From assembly GCA_015179125.1 (NCBI GenBank), contig WHVA01000049.1, positions 124,001-188,000 on the forward strand: a DNA stretch of 64,000 nucleotides. The letters are read 5' to 3'. Origin of the DNA: Gautieria morchelliformis. Taxonomy: Eukaryota > Basidiomycota > Agaricomycetes > Gomphales > Gomphaceae. Shown here piece by piece: positions 44,734 through 56,483 of the stretch (positions are counted from its first letter, which is position 1; each line of letters opens with the position of its first letter). A program made the translations under genes and the position numbers. The notes beneath the pieces are model-generated. The model did no database searches. It was not told the origin of the DNA and saw only the letters and a list, made by a program, of their open reading frames with translations.

Positions 44734-46568
44734 TTGAAATTGTTGAAATCAACAGTAGATCTGTATCGAATCACTCATATTCGTTGTCCAAGAAGCCTTG
44801 ATGGAACACATGCGCTCTGGGCTCGAATGAGCCTCAGACCTATATTACATCTGATTCTACAACAAACTACTTACTCTCGGAGTGTCGCGTCCGTATGCAC
44901 TGGCAGGCATGACCCACCGCGCGACACCAACTCAACCCCCGACTATACCACTGGTTTCTCACTAAATGAATCTACCCTCCTTGCCTCTGTTCATTGCATA
45001 CCTCCGGCGGAAAACGCCTTGTTTTCAATTTCTGTCGTTAGGGGTTCGCGTATTTCTGCCCCCCCAGCCTTGTCCCGTGAAGGGACTCATCGCCGAAGAC
45101 CCCAGAGATCGCGCTGATGACAAGACTGAATCCCAGTGTAGGTGCTAGGCCATATCCTTGTTCAAAGGAGTCATCTTCGTGAGTGCATCGTACCTTGTTT
45201 CTATGTTCCACCTAAGTCGCAACGTTGTCGAACCTCCAGCACCCACACATTGGACCCTATGCAAGCTATTGCCTCCATAATAAATACGTGCGCTCTTAAA
45301 TATTTCACCAAGAGCAGTCTGAAATATATCACTTCTAGCAACACTCAACGAGGCCCCGCGGAGTGAATCTTTCAATACCTCTGAGCCAGCCGTGAACTTA
45401 TTCTTAAATAAAACCCACAGAATGTCTATATCATCATCTTTTCTTGCTGTTGAAAAGCGTGAGGTATTACTGTCACAAGATTCAAGGTAAGCGTGCTATT
45501 CACACAATTATGGTTTGTGTCGCTGAACACGAGGTTCAGTTCGGGTGGGAATGCTGCTTCATCCGCTTTGTGCGGCGGCGGAAACGATGTTTCACCCCTG
45601 AGGTGAACATGTTCTCAGTCCTTTCGACATTCTAATTCAGTCTTTGCGGGTAGTGCCTTTTTAAAATCGGGCAAGAATGCCAGGGTAAATCAACCGCGCG
45701 GAGAAAATCACAGGTACTCACAGGCACTCGTTACATACGCAGCTTTCAAACTACCCTTCTTTCCTTTAGCCGATGTGATACTGGCCCCAACCGGTCCAAT
45801 TCTGCATCAAGGTGTTCAGACGCAGCTGGACATTCTTCCACCTCGCCTGCTTCCCTGGTATCCACAACGGCGGAACCGAAAGCAAGACTTGATAGTGGCA
45901 GCCAGGCAGCCATTGCCATTTCCGTCCTCTTTCTACTGGCAATCCTTGCGATAGGTGTCATATATTTCAAGCGTCGTAAGGGACGGATGAACCGTACTTT
46001 CTCCGGGAATCGGGGGCCCGTCAATGCGGATCCCGAATCAGCAGTAGATGAGCACTTCGCAGGTCGTACTGATGTCTCTGCTGCGATGAGCCGCGAGAGA
46101 GAGATTTCTGCTGACGCCGTCACACGGACGGGAGATTCATCCCCCGATCCCTTCTTTTCTGCGTTAGGTATCCCAGCTAAAGGTATGGGTAGCTGAACCT
46201 CGCGCATCGTTCAACGTATGACTCATAACCCAGACTCAACACACCCACCTCCTCAACGAGTCTCACTGGACTATGCATCATCCCGGACCTCGGATGACCT
46301 AGGTCATTGCGACCTTGAGATGAAAACGCGCCCGGCAGCCTCTCCCACATTTTCCTCCAGCGCGTCTGCGTCCCCTGATGTACCGTTTTTTCGCCAGCTC
46401 AAAGCTATGCGTCGGCGAGGCGAATTGCGCAAACCACCAACCCCAACTGTCGCGTTCCAGAATATAGAGTCTAGCGACGATGAGGGAGGCAGTGCTGAGT
46501 GGACGGGGGCTGACTCGAATGCTCACGAATGCTCCAATATTCCCGACAACGATGTCCATGCGATCTAG
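44734..46568 (+). CDS. Array copy 5: mucin-like single-pass membrane protein, most diverged
   Basis: The last two exons are clear. The membrane exon (about 45770-46182, after a TTTAG acceptor) has a Ser/Ala-rich stretch, then QAAIAISVLFLLAILAIGVI and YFKRRKGR. A 51-nt phase-1 intron (46183-46233) precedes the final exon with SPDVPFFRQLKAMRRRGELR and the end DNDVHAI. The tail lacks the NRFASPP block but has SPDPFFSALGIP at that place. The 5' part is uncertain: a Ser/Thr-rich frame starting near 44734 may contribute ectodomain exons, and the stated start is provisional. Same strand, layout and intron phase as copies 2-4. Confidence 0.55.
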
Positions 46569-47245
46569 CGGCTGATTATCCTGATTGTCAGACATCTTCG
46601 ACCTATGCAGTGTCAGATATCCTGTTATGAACGCGACCCAATGATTCTCTCCAGCTGTATCACCCTTACATGCTTCTAATATGCGCCTTTGTTATGTATT
46701 GCTCGCGTAATATAGCGGTCTTTATTCCGCCCGCCTAGCTAGGCTGTCCCGCTGACCACTACTGGTATGTACTACTTCCGTGGAAAACGATCTGATCGAT
46801 GGCGTAGGTTTTTAGATACCACGAAGGAGTCCTAGCCGTCTAAGTCTAAGAAAATGATGGATACTATTTATTATAAATAGGCGCGGTGGAATCGAGAAAC
46901 AATATGTTCTTGTAGCAGCTAGGGCGAGAGTCGGAAATATTGGAACTTAGTTATGCACGTACTCGATGCATGGACCCATTCCCGTCCTTTGCATCTTACT
47001 CATCCCAAATACGCAGCGGCCGTCACATCGGCGCATTGGCACAATCCACGATAAACAGCGCCTGGCCAGGTGATTTTAAAATCACACCTTGCCATCTACT
47101 TGGTAATGGGCAGGTAACAACACCCGTGGCTGATCAGCTCGAATTGATAATATTATGCCACATCTGAAAGGGTAATCCCTGGACCCTGTTGTGAGCTAAG
47201 TACGACACGTTGAATGGTAGTAGCTGGGAGATGGTCATCAGTGAG
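46569..47245. other. Intergenic, no gene seen
   Basis: About 680 bp between the 3' ends of array copy 5 and the uL1m gene, which converge here. No reading frame, repeat or RNA gene was recognised. Confidence 0.5.
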
Positions 47246-48199
47246 TTAGACAACAGTGGGTAGAGGTAAATTCGCACCTTGTTGGCCTCCCTTTTCAGCC
47301 TGTTCACCTCGCTTAATCCCCTTTTTTACCACATCAACAAAGTGCCGCACATTCTGCACTACTCTTTCTATCGGGAAATCCACCTTCACATAAAGACGTC
47401 AATCGCACACTACACAGCATAGTCAACAAAATGACTCACCTTTCCGATAGGACTCCTAATAGCACCACCCTTGTCGCTTTTCCACTCGCTGCTACCTTTC
47501 AATCTCATAATAAAGCCGCCCGGATCCGCCATCACCGTGCCCCGTCTCTCTGTTGGCATCATGCCCCTAGGGCCCAACACTCTCCCCAGCTTTGGCGCGA
47601 TTGCTTTGGCCAAGTCAGGCGTAGACAAAATTAGATTTGCCTGGTGTCGCCCCGATAGGATGCCGTCAATAAGCTCGGTGCCACCGACAATGTCTGCACC
47701 GGCACGTTTAGCACTCTCTGCTGCACGACCCTCGGCGAAAACGAGGATCCGGTCGGCCTTTGCGGGTTTGGGGGCGTAGGGGAGCGAAATTCGACCACGT
47801 GGAACGGCAGATTTCTTCCCTAAAAGCACCTTGATAACTAGTTCATAAGTTGCATTGGGGTGGGCGATTTCTACGGCCTGGGTACAGGATCCCGGTGTAA
47901 TTAGGTAGTCCACTGTAAACTAAACGCATTAAGCTACGCACACGCAAAAGATTGATAGCCTTAAACAAAGGCATCTTTTCGGCCTCATAAGGATCTGTTC
48001 TCAGAAGAGCGCGTTTCTGCTCTCGTCGTCGTTCCTTCGCCTGCAGCTTTTTCTTCGAGAGGACCGGGGGTGGATTTCCCTTTTTCTTTCGGCCCGCAAG
48101 CACGATAGAAGTCGATGATATGCATCGGGGAAGTGTGGCTGCGAAGCTACCGCGCAGAGTGGCCACAGGTATTCGACACTGGCGGCAGACAGAGAGCAT
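47246..48199 (-). CDS. MRPL1: Mitochondrial large-subunit ribosomal protein uL1m
   Basis: Three exons read as 48199-47942, 47877-47440 and 47383-47246, all phase 0, encode 277 aa. Introns are 64 nt (GTGCGT...CTAATTAC...CCCAG) and 56 nt (GTGAGT...GTGAAG). The N terminus (MLSVCRQCRIPVATLRGSF) is Arg/Ser-rich without acids, like a mitochondrial presequence, and is followed by a Lys/Arg-rich linker. The body shows uL1 hallmarks: a TYELVIKV strand, ADIVGGTELIDGILSG, and the rRNA-binding loop LGRVLGPRGMMPTERRGTV. It ends with a helix, VVQNVRHFVDVVKKG. uL1 forms the L1 stalk of the large subunit and helps release deacylated tRNA from the E site. The symbol follows the general family name. All segments look intact. 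Confidence 0.92.
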
Positions 48200-48936
48200 T
48201 TGCGCTTGCCAATGTCACGTGACGGCAGATCGACTTGCCGGCGCTCGTTGTCGACGTTAGGCCTGGCGCCACTAATCACATACACGTTTTACTATTCGTG
48301 CCAACAGTGCGAAGCATTCTGACATCGTGGACTCGTGGTTGGATTTTCACGAAGTGGCAAAATCATCACTACTTCCTAGCCTGCATGGCATCAGATCGCC
48401 CGCCACGGATACCTCGTCATTCTTTTATCCCCACTTGAGCCAACAAGGACGGTATGCAAGAGAGTTATTGACCTGCCGGGGGATACCATATGTGTCCATC
48501 CCGACAAGGCAATCCAGTTTAGACGACCTACTTCCAGGAAGGTCTGAGCGGGAAGGCAACGGGACGCCAACGCAGCACGAACCCGGGGAGCTGCAGCATG
48601 TGGTTGTTCCTGAAGCTCATGTCTGGACATCAGGCGATAACATGGCCAATTCTAGAGATTCAAGGGTAGACAGCCCCATACCAAATTGCTTTGGTACGAT
48701 GGAGGATTGTGGCTAGAGTAAGTCTTTCAATAGCATTCCAACGCCCTGAATAACGCCCTACTAGCTGTATCCTTTGCCACAGTGGTTCCATGACCCAGTG
48801 GTGTACATAGGCTACCAAACTACAGTAGAAAACGAAAATGAAAGAAACAGCCACACACTGGGAAGGCTACAAGTACACAGAAACCAAGAACGATATAGCA
48901 AATTCTACCAAGATGGGCAATTAACCTTCGGCCGCA
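48200..48936. other. Upstream of uL1m; possible 3' remnant of the LINE-split gene
   Basis: The first part presumably holds the uL1m promoter. On the minus strand 48936 to about 48660 directly continues the sequence that ends at 58338 if the LINE is removed. It reads, after a possible acceptor, as a short frame containing RRLIAHLGRICYIVLGFC before stops appear. Whether this is a genuine continuation of the disrupted gene is inference. Confidence 0.3.
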
Positions 48937-48947
48937 GAACTTCTTAA
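48937..48947. repeat. LINE target-site duplication, left copy
   Basis: GAACTTCTTAA, matching 58328-58338. It is followed by A and T runs that correspond, on the minus strand, to the A-rich 3' tail of the LINE. Confidence 0.7.
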
Positions 48948-49069
48948 AAAAAATTTTTTTTTCCAGATTTTACGTCTTTTGGGGCATGGCCCTATGTAAG
49001 ACGGTATATACAGTTTTCCCTTCGTATTCTTCCCTTCTCGCCTTTTGATCTCTATCGCTGCTTACGCTC

Positions 49070-52000
49070 TTAGGGCGAGGCCCTGAGCAGTCCCGTGCCT
49101 ATGTGGGCGAGGTTTAGCGTCGTCTTGTTCTGCGCGCGTCTTTGTCTCCCCTCTCTCCGCGTTCCTTTCCTTTGCTTATCCCTGGTGGCGGAGCTAAGTT
49201 TCCAAAACTCTCCTTGAACCTCCCTGTGCCGTCTATGTACCTGAACAGGTGCTCCATCGTCTTGTGTCCCCCCAGCAGCGTTTTCACTGACTTCGCCCCC
49301 CGCCTTAGATGTTTCTCCATCCTCTCTCGCTCTCTCGTATTTAGGGCATCGGAATAGATAGTGATGCACCGTTTCGTCTGATCTTCCGCACGCTGGGCAC
49401 GTTGGTGTTCCTGCCTTTCCTATCTTGTACAGGTGCTTGTTCAATGCAACGTGTCCCGTCCTGAGCTGGACCAGTAGGCTGGCGTGTCGGCGTGGCATAT
49501 TATGTGTAATCTTGGAGAAGGCCGCTGAGGGTGTGCTAGGGTCAATCTCCAGCGCGAAAAGGGCTCTAGGGGACTTAGCAAATCTTCTCCTCGCTTCTTC
49601 TTTGAGCTGTTTTGCGTGTCTCTGTACTTCAGCCGTCCTGCTTATCGGCATCGTACCTCGACAGTCGATGGGGATGCGTCGTTCTGCGCTGGTCATACCT
49701 CGCGCCCCCTTTTTGGCCTCCTCATCCGCGTGCTCATTTCCTTTGACCCCCTCGTGGCCTGGCACCCATCGCATGATCACTTCCGTTTCAGGCTGGAAGT
49801 CAGTGATCTCCTGGACTTGTCTGTGCAGCGCATGAACGAGGTATTGCCCTGGTATGGCTCTCTCCCTTCGGGTCGTTTGTATTGCCGCTTGGTTGTCGAT
49901 CGCCAGCACGTATCTCCTCCCCCTCTCCGTGTTCAGCAAGTTGGCTCCCATTATCGCCCCCACTAGCTCGGCTTCGAACACCGTATGCTCTTGTTCGGTT
50001 CCCATGTAAATGCTCACCGCTCGCCGTTCCACTCCATTCCGATACAAAACTGCTGCCGCCCCCACCCCGCCATCTATGCACGATCTGTCCGAGTAAACCA
50101 CCACCTCGGCCGTTTCTGCTTATATCTCTTCGACGGCGCGTTTCCTGCTCTGTGGGATCCGTACCTTGAATGTGGGAGCCCACTTTGGTCCGAATTCTAC
50201 CGTTTTGATTTTCTCCATCTTGTCAGGCTTCAGGCTATAAGCATGCATTAGCTCATGAAGGGGCGTGCGGTGCCTTTTCACGTATCTCTTCGCCGCTCTG
50301 CTAGCTTTTGCCGCGATGGGATGCTCTTTTGGCAGGCAGGCAATCCGTGCTGCCGCCCTATGGAGTATCTTGGAGACCAAGAGCGGGAAAGGGAGGAGAT
50401 TTGCATGTGCGTCCAGGGTATCGGTCGCAGTGGTTCTCATCGCTCCCGTTATATCCAGGGCAGCTTGCCGTTGAATTCGGGCCAGTTTGTTCACGTGTCC
50501 CTTAGTGCCCTTGCTACGTTTGGTATCTGGTATGAGGAAGACGTCAGCCGCGTATAACATTTTTGGTACCGCTACAGTCAGATAGAAGGTTCTCATGTGC
50601 TTAGCTGCTATTCCCCGTGTCGGTCTCGTAAGTCTTCTGTACTGTGCGATGTACTTCTCCCCCTTCTTGAGAGCATAATTAACGTGATCCTTGAACCTCA
50701 GCTCCTGATCTAACACTATTCCCAAGAACTTGTGCATTGTGGTGGGTTGTATGGTGTGCCGGCCGATCTTTATCGAAGGTATCTTCACAGGCCTTGTTTT
50801 GCTCGGCCTTGTAGGATCTTTTTCGCGGCGTCGAGTAAGTCCCATTAGGGCAAACTTCTCGACTGGCAGTCGTGGTCATCGGCACAGCTGTATGCTCCGC
50901 CGGGTCTTGTCATGACCTTAGTGAGTTTGTCAAAAGCGTCCTGCAGATCCGTTCCCTCAGCGAATATAGTCGTGTCATCTACGAATCCCACACTGTCCTC
51001 CCCCTCGCCGCGCTTGATTGTGTCGATCAGGTTGCTGTTGTAAAATTGATATGCTATTGCTGATAGCGCGCATCCTTGGTCCATGCCTCGTCCTATCGGC
51101 CTGGCTGCAGTGGCGTAGTCGTCAAAGCTAATTGACGTCAGCCTGCCCTCGACCTTTCTGTGGATCCAGTCGGTGTACTCGACTGGAATCCCCCTTTTGC
51201 GCATATCATGGATGAGCCGTTCTAAAACTATGCTGGGGAATGCACCTTTGATGTCTAGGAACAGGACTCCCAGGACTCTCCCTTTTCTCCACACGTCTTT
51301 GGCAGCTCCGACCACATAGTGTATCACGTCCGTGGTCGTGCGCCCAGGTCTGCATCCAAAATGGTTATCTGGGATCAAGCGGTGCTTTTCTGTCATTTTG
51401 ATTAGATCCTCCGCTACGCACGCAGACATTACTTTCCCCATCGTGTCTAGCAGCGCTATTGGCCTGTAGGCGCCCGGCACTGTGTAATCTGCTTTCCCCG
51501 GCTTTCGGAGGACTCTCGTGACCGAGTCTCTCCATTCCGCTGGGTATACTCGGAGCTCGAATGTTGCTCTGAATAAAGGTCCTATGTACGGCAGCAGGGT
51601 GTTAATGCACTGTTTCAACAATACGTTGGGGATACCATTCTCCCCGGGCGCTTTGTACGGGCTTAGCTTCTCAACAGCTCTTCGAATCTGCTCGTCCGTT
51701 GTCCGCTGGTATTGAAAAGCCGGTTCTGGGTAAGCGTAGTCCGCCGGGATTGGCTCGGCCATGTCTTTCTGCTTGGGGAAGAATGTGTCGAATAGCATGT
51801 TTGCTTTTTGTTCGCTCTCCTCCGCTTCCCACTTCGATCCGTTCTCTCGTTGGCCCACTAGCGTAGGGATTTTGGCTCTCCCCCCATCAGATGCGTCTGC
51901 GAAGGCGTACTTATGCGCCGACCAGATGGTTTTTTGGTCTATGCTGCTCAGGAACTCTTTCCAGTGCTCCTGTTTGGCTGTCTCGATGTCATTCGCATAG

Positions 52001-52717
52001 GCGTTTCTGGCTGCTCTGTACGTCTCGTGCACTGCGTCTGCCGGGTCATTCCGCCGCACATACGCTCGTCTTCCTAACCGCCTTGTTGTCGCTCTGGCCT
52101 GCGTGAGCTGAAGCGACCACCATCTCTTCATGTATGGGGATGGTTTGGTCATGGGTACCAGCTTTTTGCTCGTTTCTTGGATGGCCTCTGTTATGGTGCT
52201 AAGATGCTGAGCGAACTGCTGCGGGGTTCGTGGGATGGGATCATCAATCCTTTCTGTTGGTGTCCAGCTGCTCGTTGTAGACCTTCCAGTCCACCTGTCT
52301 GTAGTTAGGTTTCGGCCCCTGCGTGCTCGCTTTTACAGATACGTCGATGATAGTGTCGACGGGGAAGTGATCAGTTTTAGGCGGTCGTTCTTCTGGTATG
52401 GGTCTGCAGCTGGTTAGATTCTCAAGCAATAGGGTAGAGGCAAAAACATTATCTGTGTGTGTGTGATTTCCTGTGCTCAGCGCTTCTAGTGTGGGTAAAT
52501 TGCCTGGTAGCGCCATCTGTAGGTCGTGTGTTGATACTGCTCGCAGTAGGAGTTGTGCTTCGTCTAGGTTGGCCCTCGTGAAGAGGTGTGAATTCCTCGT
52601 CTCATCCCACATGGGGTGGTGTCTATTGAAATCGCCAAGCCATATCATCTCACCCACTTCCCCATCCTCGATGTTTTCTTGCGCCGTTTGTTTCTGCAAA
52701 TGTCTCTGGACCGCTTC
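49070..52717 (-). pseudogene. LINE ORF2, 3' part: endonuclease C-half, RT, RNase H
   Basis: 52.72-52.25 kb encodes the second half of the endonuclease (EMIWLGDFNRHHPMWDE; SDHF-type KTDHFPVDTI). After a frameshift near 52.25 kb comes a long reverse-transcriptase frame (52152-50845) with YRPIALLDTMGK, FLDIKGAFPSI, the GMDQGCALS turn and the FVDD catalytic box near 50.97 kb. A frame slip near 50.88 kb follows, then the thumb region. An in-frame TAA at 50120-50122 separates this from a 344-codon RNase H region with acidic residues in VYSDRS, FEAELV, AIDNQ and NEHADEE, ending in a zinc finger CPACGRSDETVHHYLFRC. The protein would nick target DNA and reverse-transcribe the element RNA. It cannot be made from this copy. 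Confidence 0.88.
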
Positions 52718-53024
52718 TACAGTTGCGGACAATCAAACATGACAATTTTAGCGACCGAATTTTGGACATCGCCACAAAAGTACTAAATGGTCAAAACCTG
52801 TTAGAGTGTGCTCTTTATGACCTAACGAGTTGATTTGTACGAGCTGATTCCTCTAAATCAAAAATTTGGGGTTGGATACCCCAAAAATTTGGCCACCCCC
52901 TGAAAAAAATCGGGAAAATTCTGAAAAAAATGCGCAAACGAGAGCTCTCGATGAGCTGAGAATGATTACATTCACATATTTGAAATTAGTTTGGCGCTGA
53001 AGCAATAAACTGCGCAGCACGTCC

Positions 53025-53445
53025 TGTTGAACGTTGCACCAGCCATCCTACGCTGGTGTTATTACTGCAATAGTAAGTTCTAACCCCATGGCTCATTGAA
53101 CGTTGAACGCTGATACCAATCACATAGTCGGTAAGGTTGAACCGGCCGTCCTACGCTGGTGCTATTACTGCGGTAGTAAGTCCTAACCCTGTGGCTCATT
53201 GAACACTGAATGCTGAATGCTGAGCGCTGGTACCAATCATATAGTCGGTAACGTTGCACTGGCCACCCTACACTGGTATTATTACTGCAGTAGTAAGTCC
53301 TAACCCCATAGCTCGTTGAACCCTGAATGCTGAACGCTGAACGCTGGTACCAGTCACATAGTCGGTTGAACATTGCACCAGCCATCTTACGCTGGTGTTA
53401 GACCTAACCGTGTGGCTCATTCAACGTTGAATGTGGGTACCAATA
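53025..53445. repeat. ~115-bp minisatellite upstream of the transposase
   Basis: Four units of about 80-118 bp. Shared landmarks are ccatcctacgctggtgttat, the tagtaagtcctaacccc block, ggctcattgaac, short gaatgctgaacgctg repeats, and taccaatcacatagtcgg. The last unit is shortened, and its taccaat end runs straight into the transposase ATG at 53445. Confidence 0.85.
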
Positions 53446-55904
53446 TGGCATGTGGACGACCTCCCAAACGCCGCCGAAATATCACTGGACTTTGAAATCA
53501 GGCTGGAGAACCTTCTGGGACTGACCTGCCTAATGTGGAACCCCCCGCAAATCACCCGTCTGATGCACCATCCCCATCTGACCAGCCTGATGAGGATGAA
53601 GGGTTACAACTGCATCTTGACAGCACAAGGGTCCTTATTGACAATGATGAGGCCGGTATTGAGTCGGGGTCAGAAGTTGAAGAAATGTCCGAGCTGGGAG
53701 ACTGGGATGACGAGGATCTTCAGGAAAAGATGTATATGCTAGCGGTCAACATCGGAGATGATCCTTCAGATGAAGACTGGATCCCACCTGAATTGCGGCC
53801 AAAGAAGAAGGTCAGGATTGGTCAGTCAACGCCTGCAAAGTCCATTTCATGAGCTCATCATGTGAAGCAGACCGACCCAAGGAGTACATGAAGGGCCATG
53901 ACGTTATGAGCAAATCAAAACGCACCCAACGCCGATATTGAAAGGCTGATTGTGGACAACAGCGATTGGATGCTTTTGCTTTCACCCCCAAGCCTAAACC
54001 TGTCCACATATCTGAAACTTTGATGATCCAACAGGAGAGTGTTGAGACATCTGAAACTTTGACAATCCAACAGGAGAGTGTTGAGATTGAGATTCCACCA
54101 GCAATCCGACAAGAAAGTGTGGAAGCAGTGATCCTACCAGCTCCCAATGGCAATGTTGTTGACGATGAGTCAGATGATGGGGGGTGGGAAGATGACCTTG
54201 ATGAGTGTGTTCAGGGAGGTGGTGAGATCCGTAGCTGGGATATATTGCGAGAGCAAATAATCAAGGATCTGGGAAAGCGGGCAAAGACATTACCTCTCAC
54301 CAAAATCAACCAACTGCTCATCCTTCGTAACTTTGCGAATCTCCAACAGAAAGGATACAAGAAGATGGAAGCAAGCCTTGAAATTGCACGTCAGTGGCAC
54401 CCAGGTGATGGAGTTCACTATGCTCACAAGATACGTGCTCTTGTACACCATTATCAAGTGTTTGAACAGCTTCCGGTTGAAAAGAGGGGTGGAGAGAAGC
54501 AGGCTCGCAGCTTATTGCTGGATGAGCGGGTCAAAAAAGCAGCATGAGATTGGCTCACCTCAGTGAAGGTTGGTGAAGTGACACCGGGTGCATTCCAATG
54601 GGCTCTCAATGCTGAAATCCTGCCTGCGCTGTCCATCTCATTGAAACAACCACTTTGTCAGCGCACTGCACGAAGATGGCTCCTTAAACTTGGATGGTGG
54701 TTGAAGACACTGAAGAAGGGTGTGTACATGGATGGCCATGAGAGGGAGGATGTCGTGAAGTACCGGAATGAGGTGTTTCTTCCTGCTATGGCAAAATTTG
54801 AAGAACGAATGACAAAGTTTGAAGGACCTGAGTTGAGGCGGGTTGCACCAATTTTGAAGGCTGGTGAGAAGGAGATCATACCGCAATTTCATGATGAAAG
54901 CTGCCTCACAGTGAATGATTACAAGGCAAAGGCATGGCTTGGTCCAGGGCAAACAGTCTTACAGAAGAAGGGGTGTGGCCGCCTCATTCATGTTTCGGAA
55001 TTTATCAATCCAATCACAGGTCGTCTGGTGCTTCGTGATTCGCAGGGCAGTATCATTGCTGAGGTTCAGAAAATAATTTTCCAGGGTCTAATGGTGATGC
55101 TTGGTGGGACACAGAACAACTGCTTGCACAGGTCAAACACACAATCCAAGTCTTCGAGAAGGCTCATCCAAATTGTACTGCGCTCTTCATTTTTGATCAG
55201 TCTTCGGCTCATGCTTCCCTTGGTCCTGATGCACTGAAAGCCTTTGAAATGAATAAGTCAGATGGTGGGAAACAGCGGGTCCAACGGGATACCATCATTC
55301 CAGACTCCAATCCATTCCCAGAACACCGAGGTGAAGTCCAGAAGATGACACTTCTAGATGGGCGGCCTAAAGGATTGGAGCGTGTTCTTACTGAGCACGG
55401 TTTTGATGTCCGCAAATTGTGGGCGAAATGTTCACCAGTATGCCCAATCGAAAACTCAGCTTGTTGCATGGCACGAGTACTCAGTAAGCAGGAGGACTTT
55501 GCAAATCAGGAGTCCATGCTTGAGAAACTTGTCAAGAAGGCTGGCCACGAGTGCATTTTTTTGCCCAAGTTCCATTGTGAGCTCAATCCAATAGAAATGG
55601 TAAGTCTTACTGCCACCTCCAAAAATCTTGCTTATAGAACTCACAGTATTGGGGCTGGGTGAAATATCGTTACCGTGAGGTGCCAAAGCTGACCTTTGCT
55701 GAAGCCAAGGCAACTGCGTTACAGTACCTCGATGCCTGCCCCACAGATGTGATCCGGCGATTCATCAACCGTTCCTGGAGGTTCATGAGTGCATACCGGA
55801 AAGGGTTGACTGGTGATGCAGCTGCATGGGCAGTTCAGAAGCAGCGACAACACCGCCAAGTTTCTAATCGGGCGATGATGTCAATTGACGCAGTTTTGAA
55901 CTAG
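53445..55904 (+). pseudogene. DDE transposase of the mariner-like element, inactivated
   Basis: ATG 53445 opens with MACGRPPKRRRNITG, then an acidic region (EVEEMSELGDWDDEDLQ). After a frame change come EYMKGHDVMSKSKRTQRRY, a helical DNA-binding part, and a DDE domain: FHDESCLTVNDYKAKAWL, FIFDQSSAHASLGPDAL and FHCELNPIEM. An intron at 55600-55646 (GTAAGT...CACAG) is followed by YWGWVKYRYREV and the stop at 55904. In-frame TGA codons lie at 53493-53495, 53939-53941 and 54545-54547, and there is a 1-nt frame slip near 55085. It belongs to the large DDE family common in mushroom genomes. The three acidic positions are visible, but the broken frame means no active enzyme is made. Confidence 0.85.
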
Positions 55905-56104
55905 AACTAGGCTACATTTGCACCTATAAAGTTCAATTTTTTGACCAAAAATTTTGGCCACCTTAAAGGGTCGTGCGAAAATTCAGATCAACACGTTTTT
56001 CGACGTTTTTCGACCCGCTGAATTCATTCCTGAGGTCAGTTTGGTGCCAAAAAATCCCTATCACTAGATATCAAAATTGTCGTGTTTGATTGTCCGCAAC
56101 TGTA

Positions 56105-56483
56105 TACTGTCAGAGTTTGTGCAGTCACAATATAGATTGAAGAGGAGCACTACACCCATATTCGTTCTGATTTTGATTGCCGTGACATCTGGTGTCCCCA
56201 TGTCCTCTGCTCTCCACGCAATGGTTGCCACCTTTTTGCTGACTAGTATCATTGACCTGGTTCTCTTCTCTCTGTCCCAAAAATGGGTTTCTGGGTAGAT
56301 TGAGTACCAGTGCGGCGTGGCCCTGGCATTTCCCAAAAAGTCAATATACGGTTCCTGTATTGCCAGAATGTCATAGCGGTCTGGTGAGCACTTAGCTAGT
56401 AATTCAGCCGTAGCCGTGAGCGATTTGTTCATGTTCTGTTGTCTGATCTTCAGTGTTTCAATGCGTTTCTGTGTCGCGTTCAT
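56105..56483 (-). pseudogene. LINE ORF2, 5' part: endonuclease N-half
   Basis: ATG 56483 starts MNATQKRIETLKIRQQNMNK, followed by the endonuclease landmarks YDILAIQEPYIDF and WYSIYPETHFWD. The frame is cut at 56104 by the mariner-like insertion and resumes beyond it at 52717. It follows ORF1 directly: the ORF1 stop and this ATG overlap or abut, the usual Tad-like arrangement. Confidence 0.8.

Larger units (their letters stand above)
52720..56102 (+). mobile_element. Tc1/mariner-like DNA transposon nested in the LINE
   Basis: Ends are 30-bp inverted repeats with one mismatch: CAGTTGCGGACAATCAAACA then TGACAATTTT on the left (52720-52749), and the same with C for T on the right (56073-56102). 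The element is flanked by TA on both sides (52718-52719, 56103-56104), the target duplication of the Tc1/mariner superfamily. It interrupts the LINE endonuclease. Inside are a four-unit minisatellite and a DDE transposase gene in the plus direction, opposite to the LINE. Confidence 0.9.
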
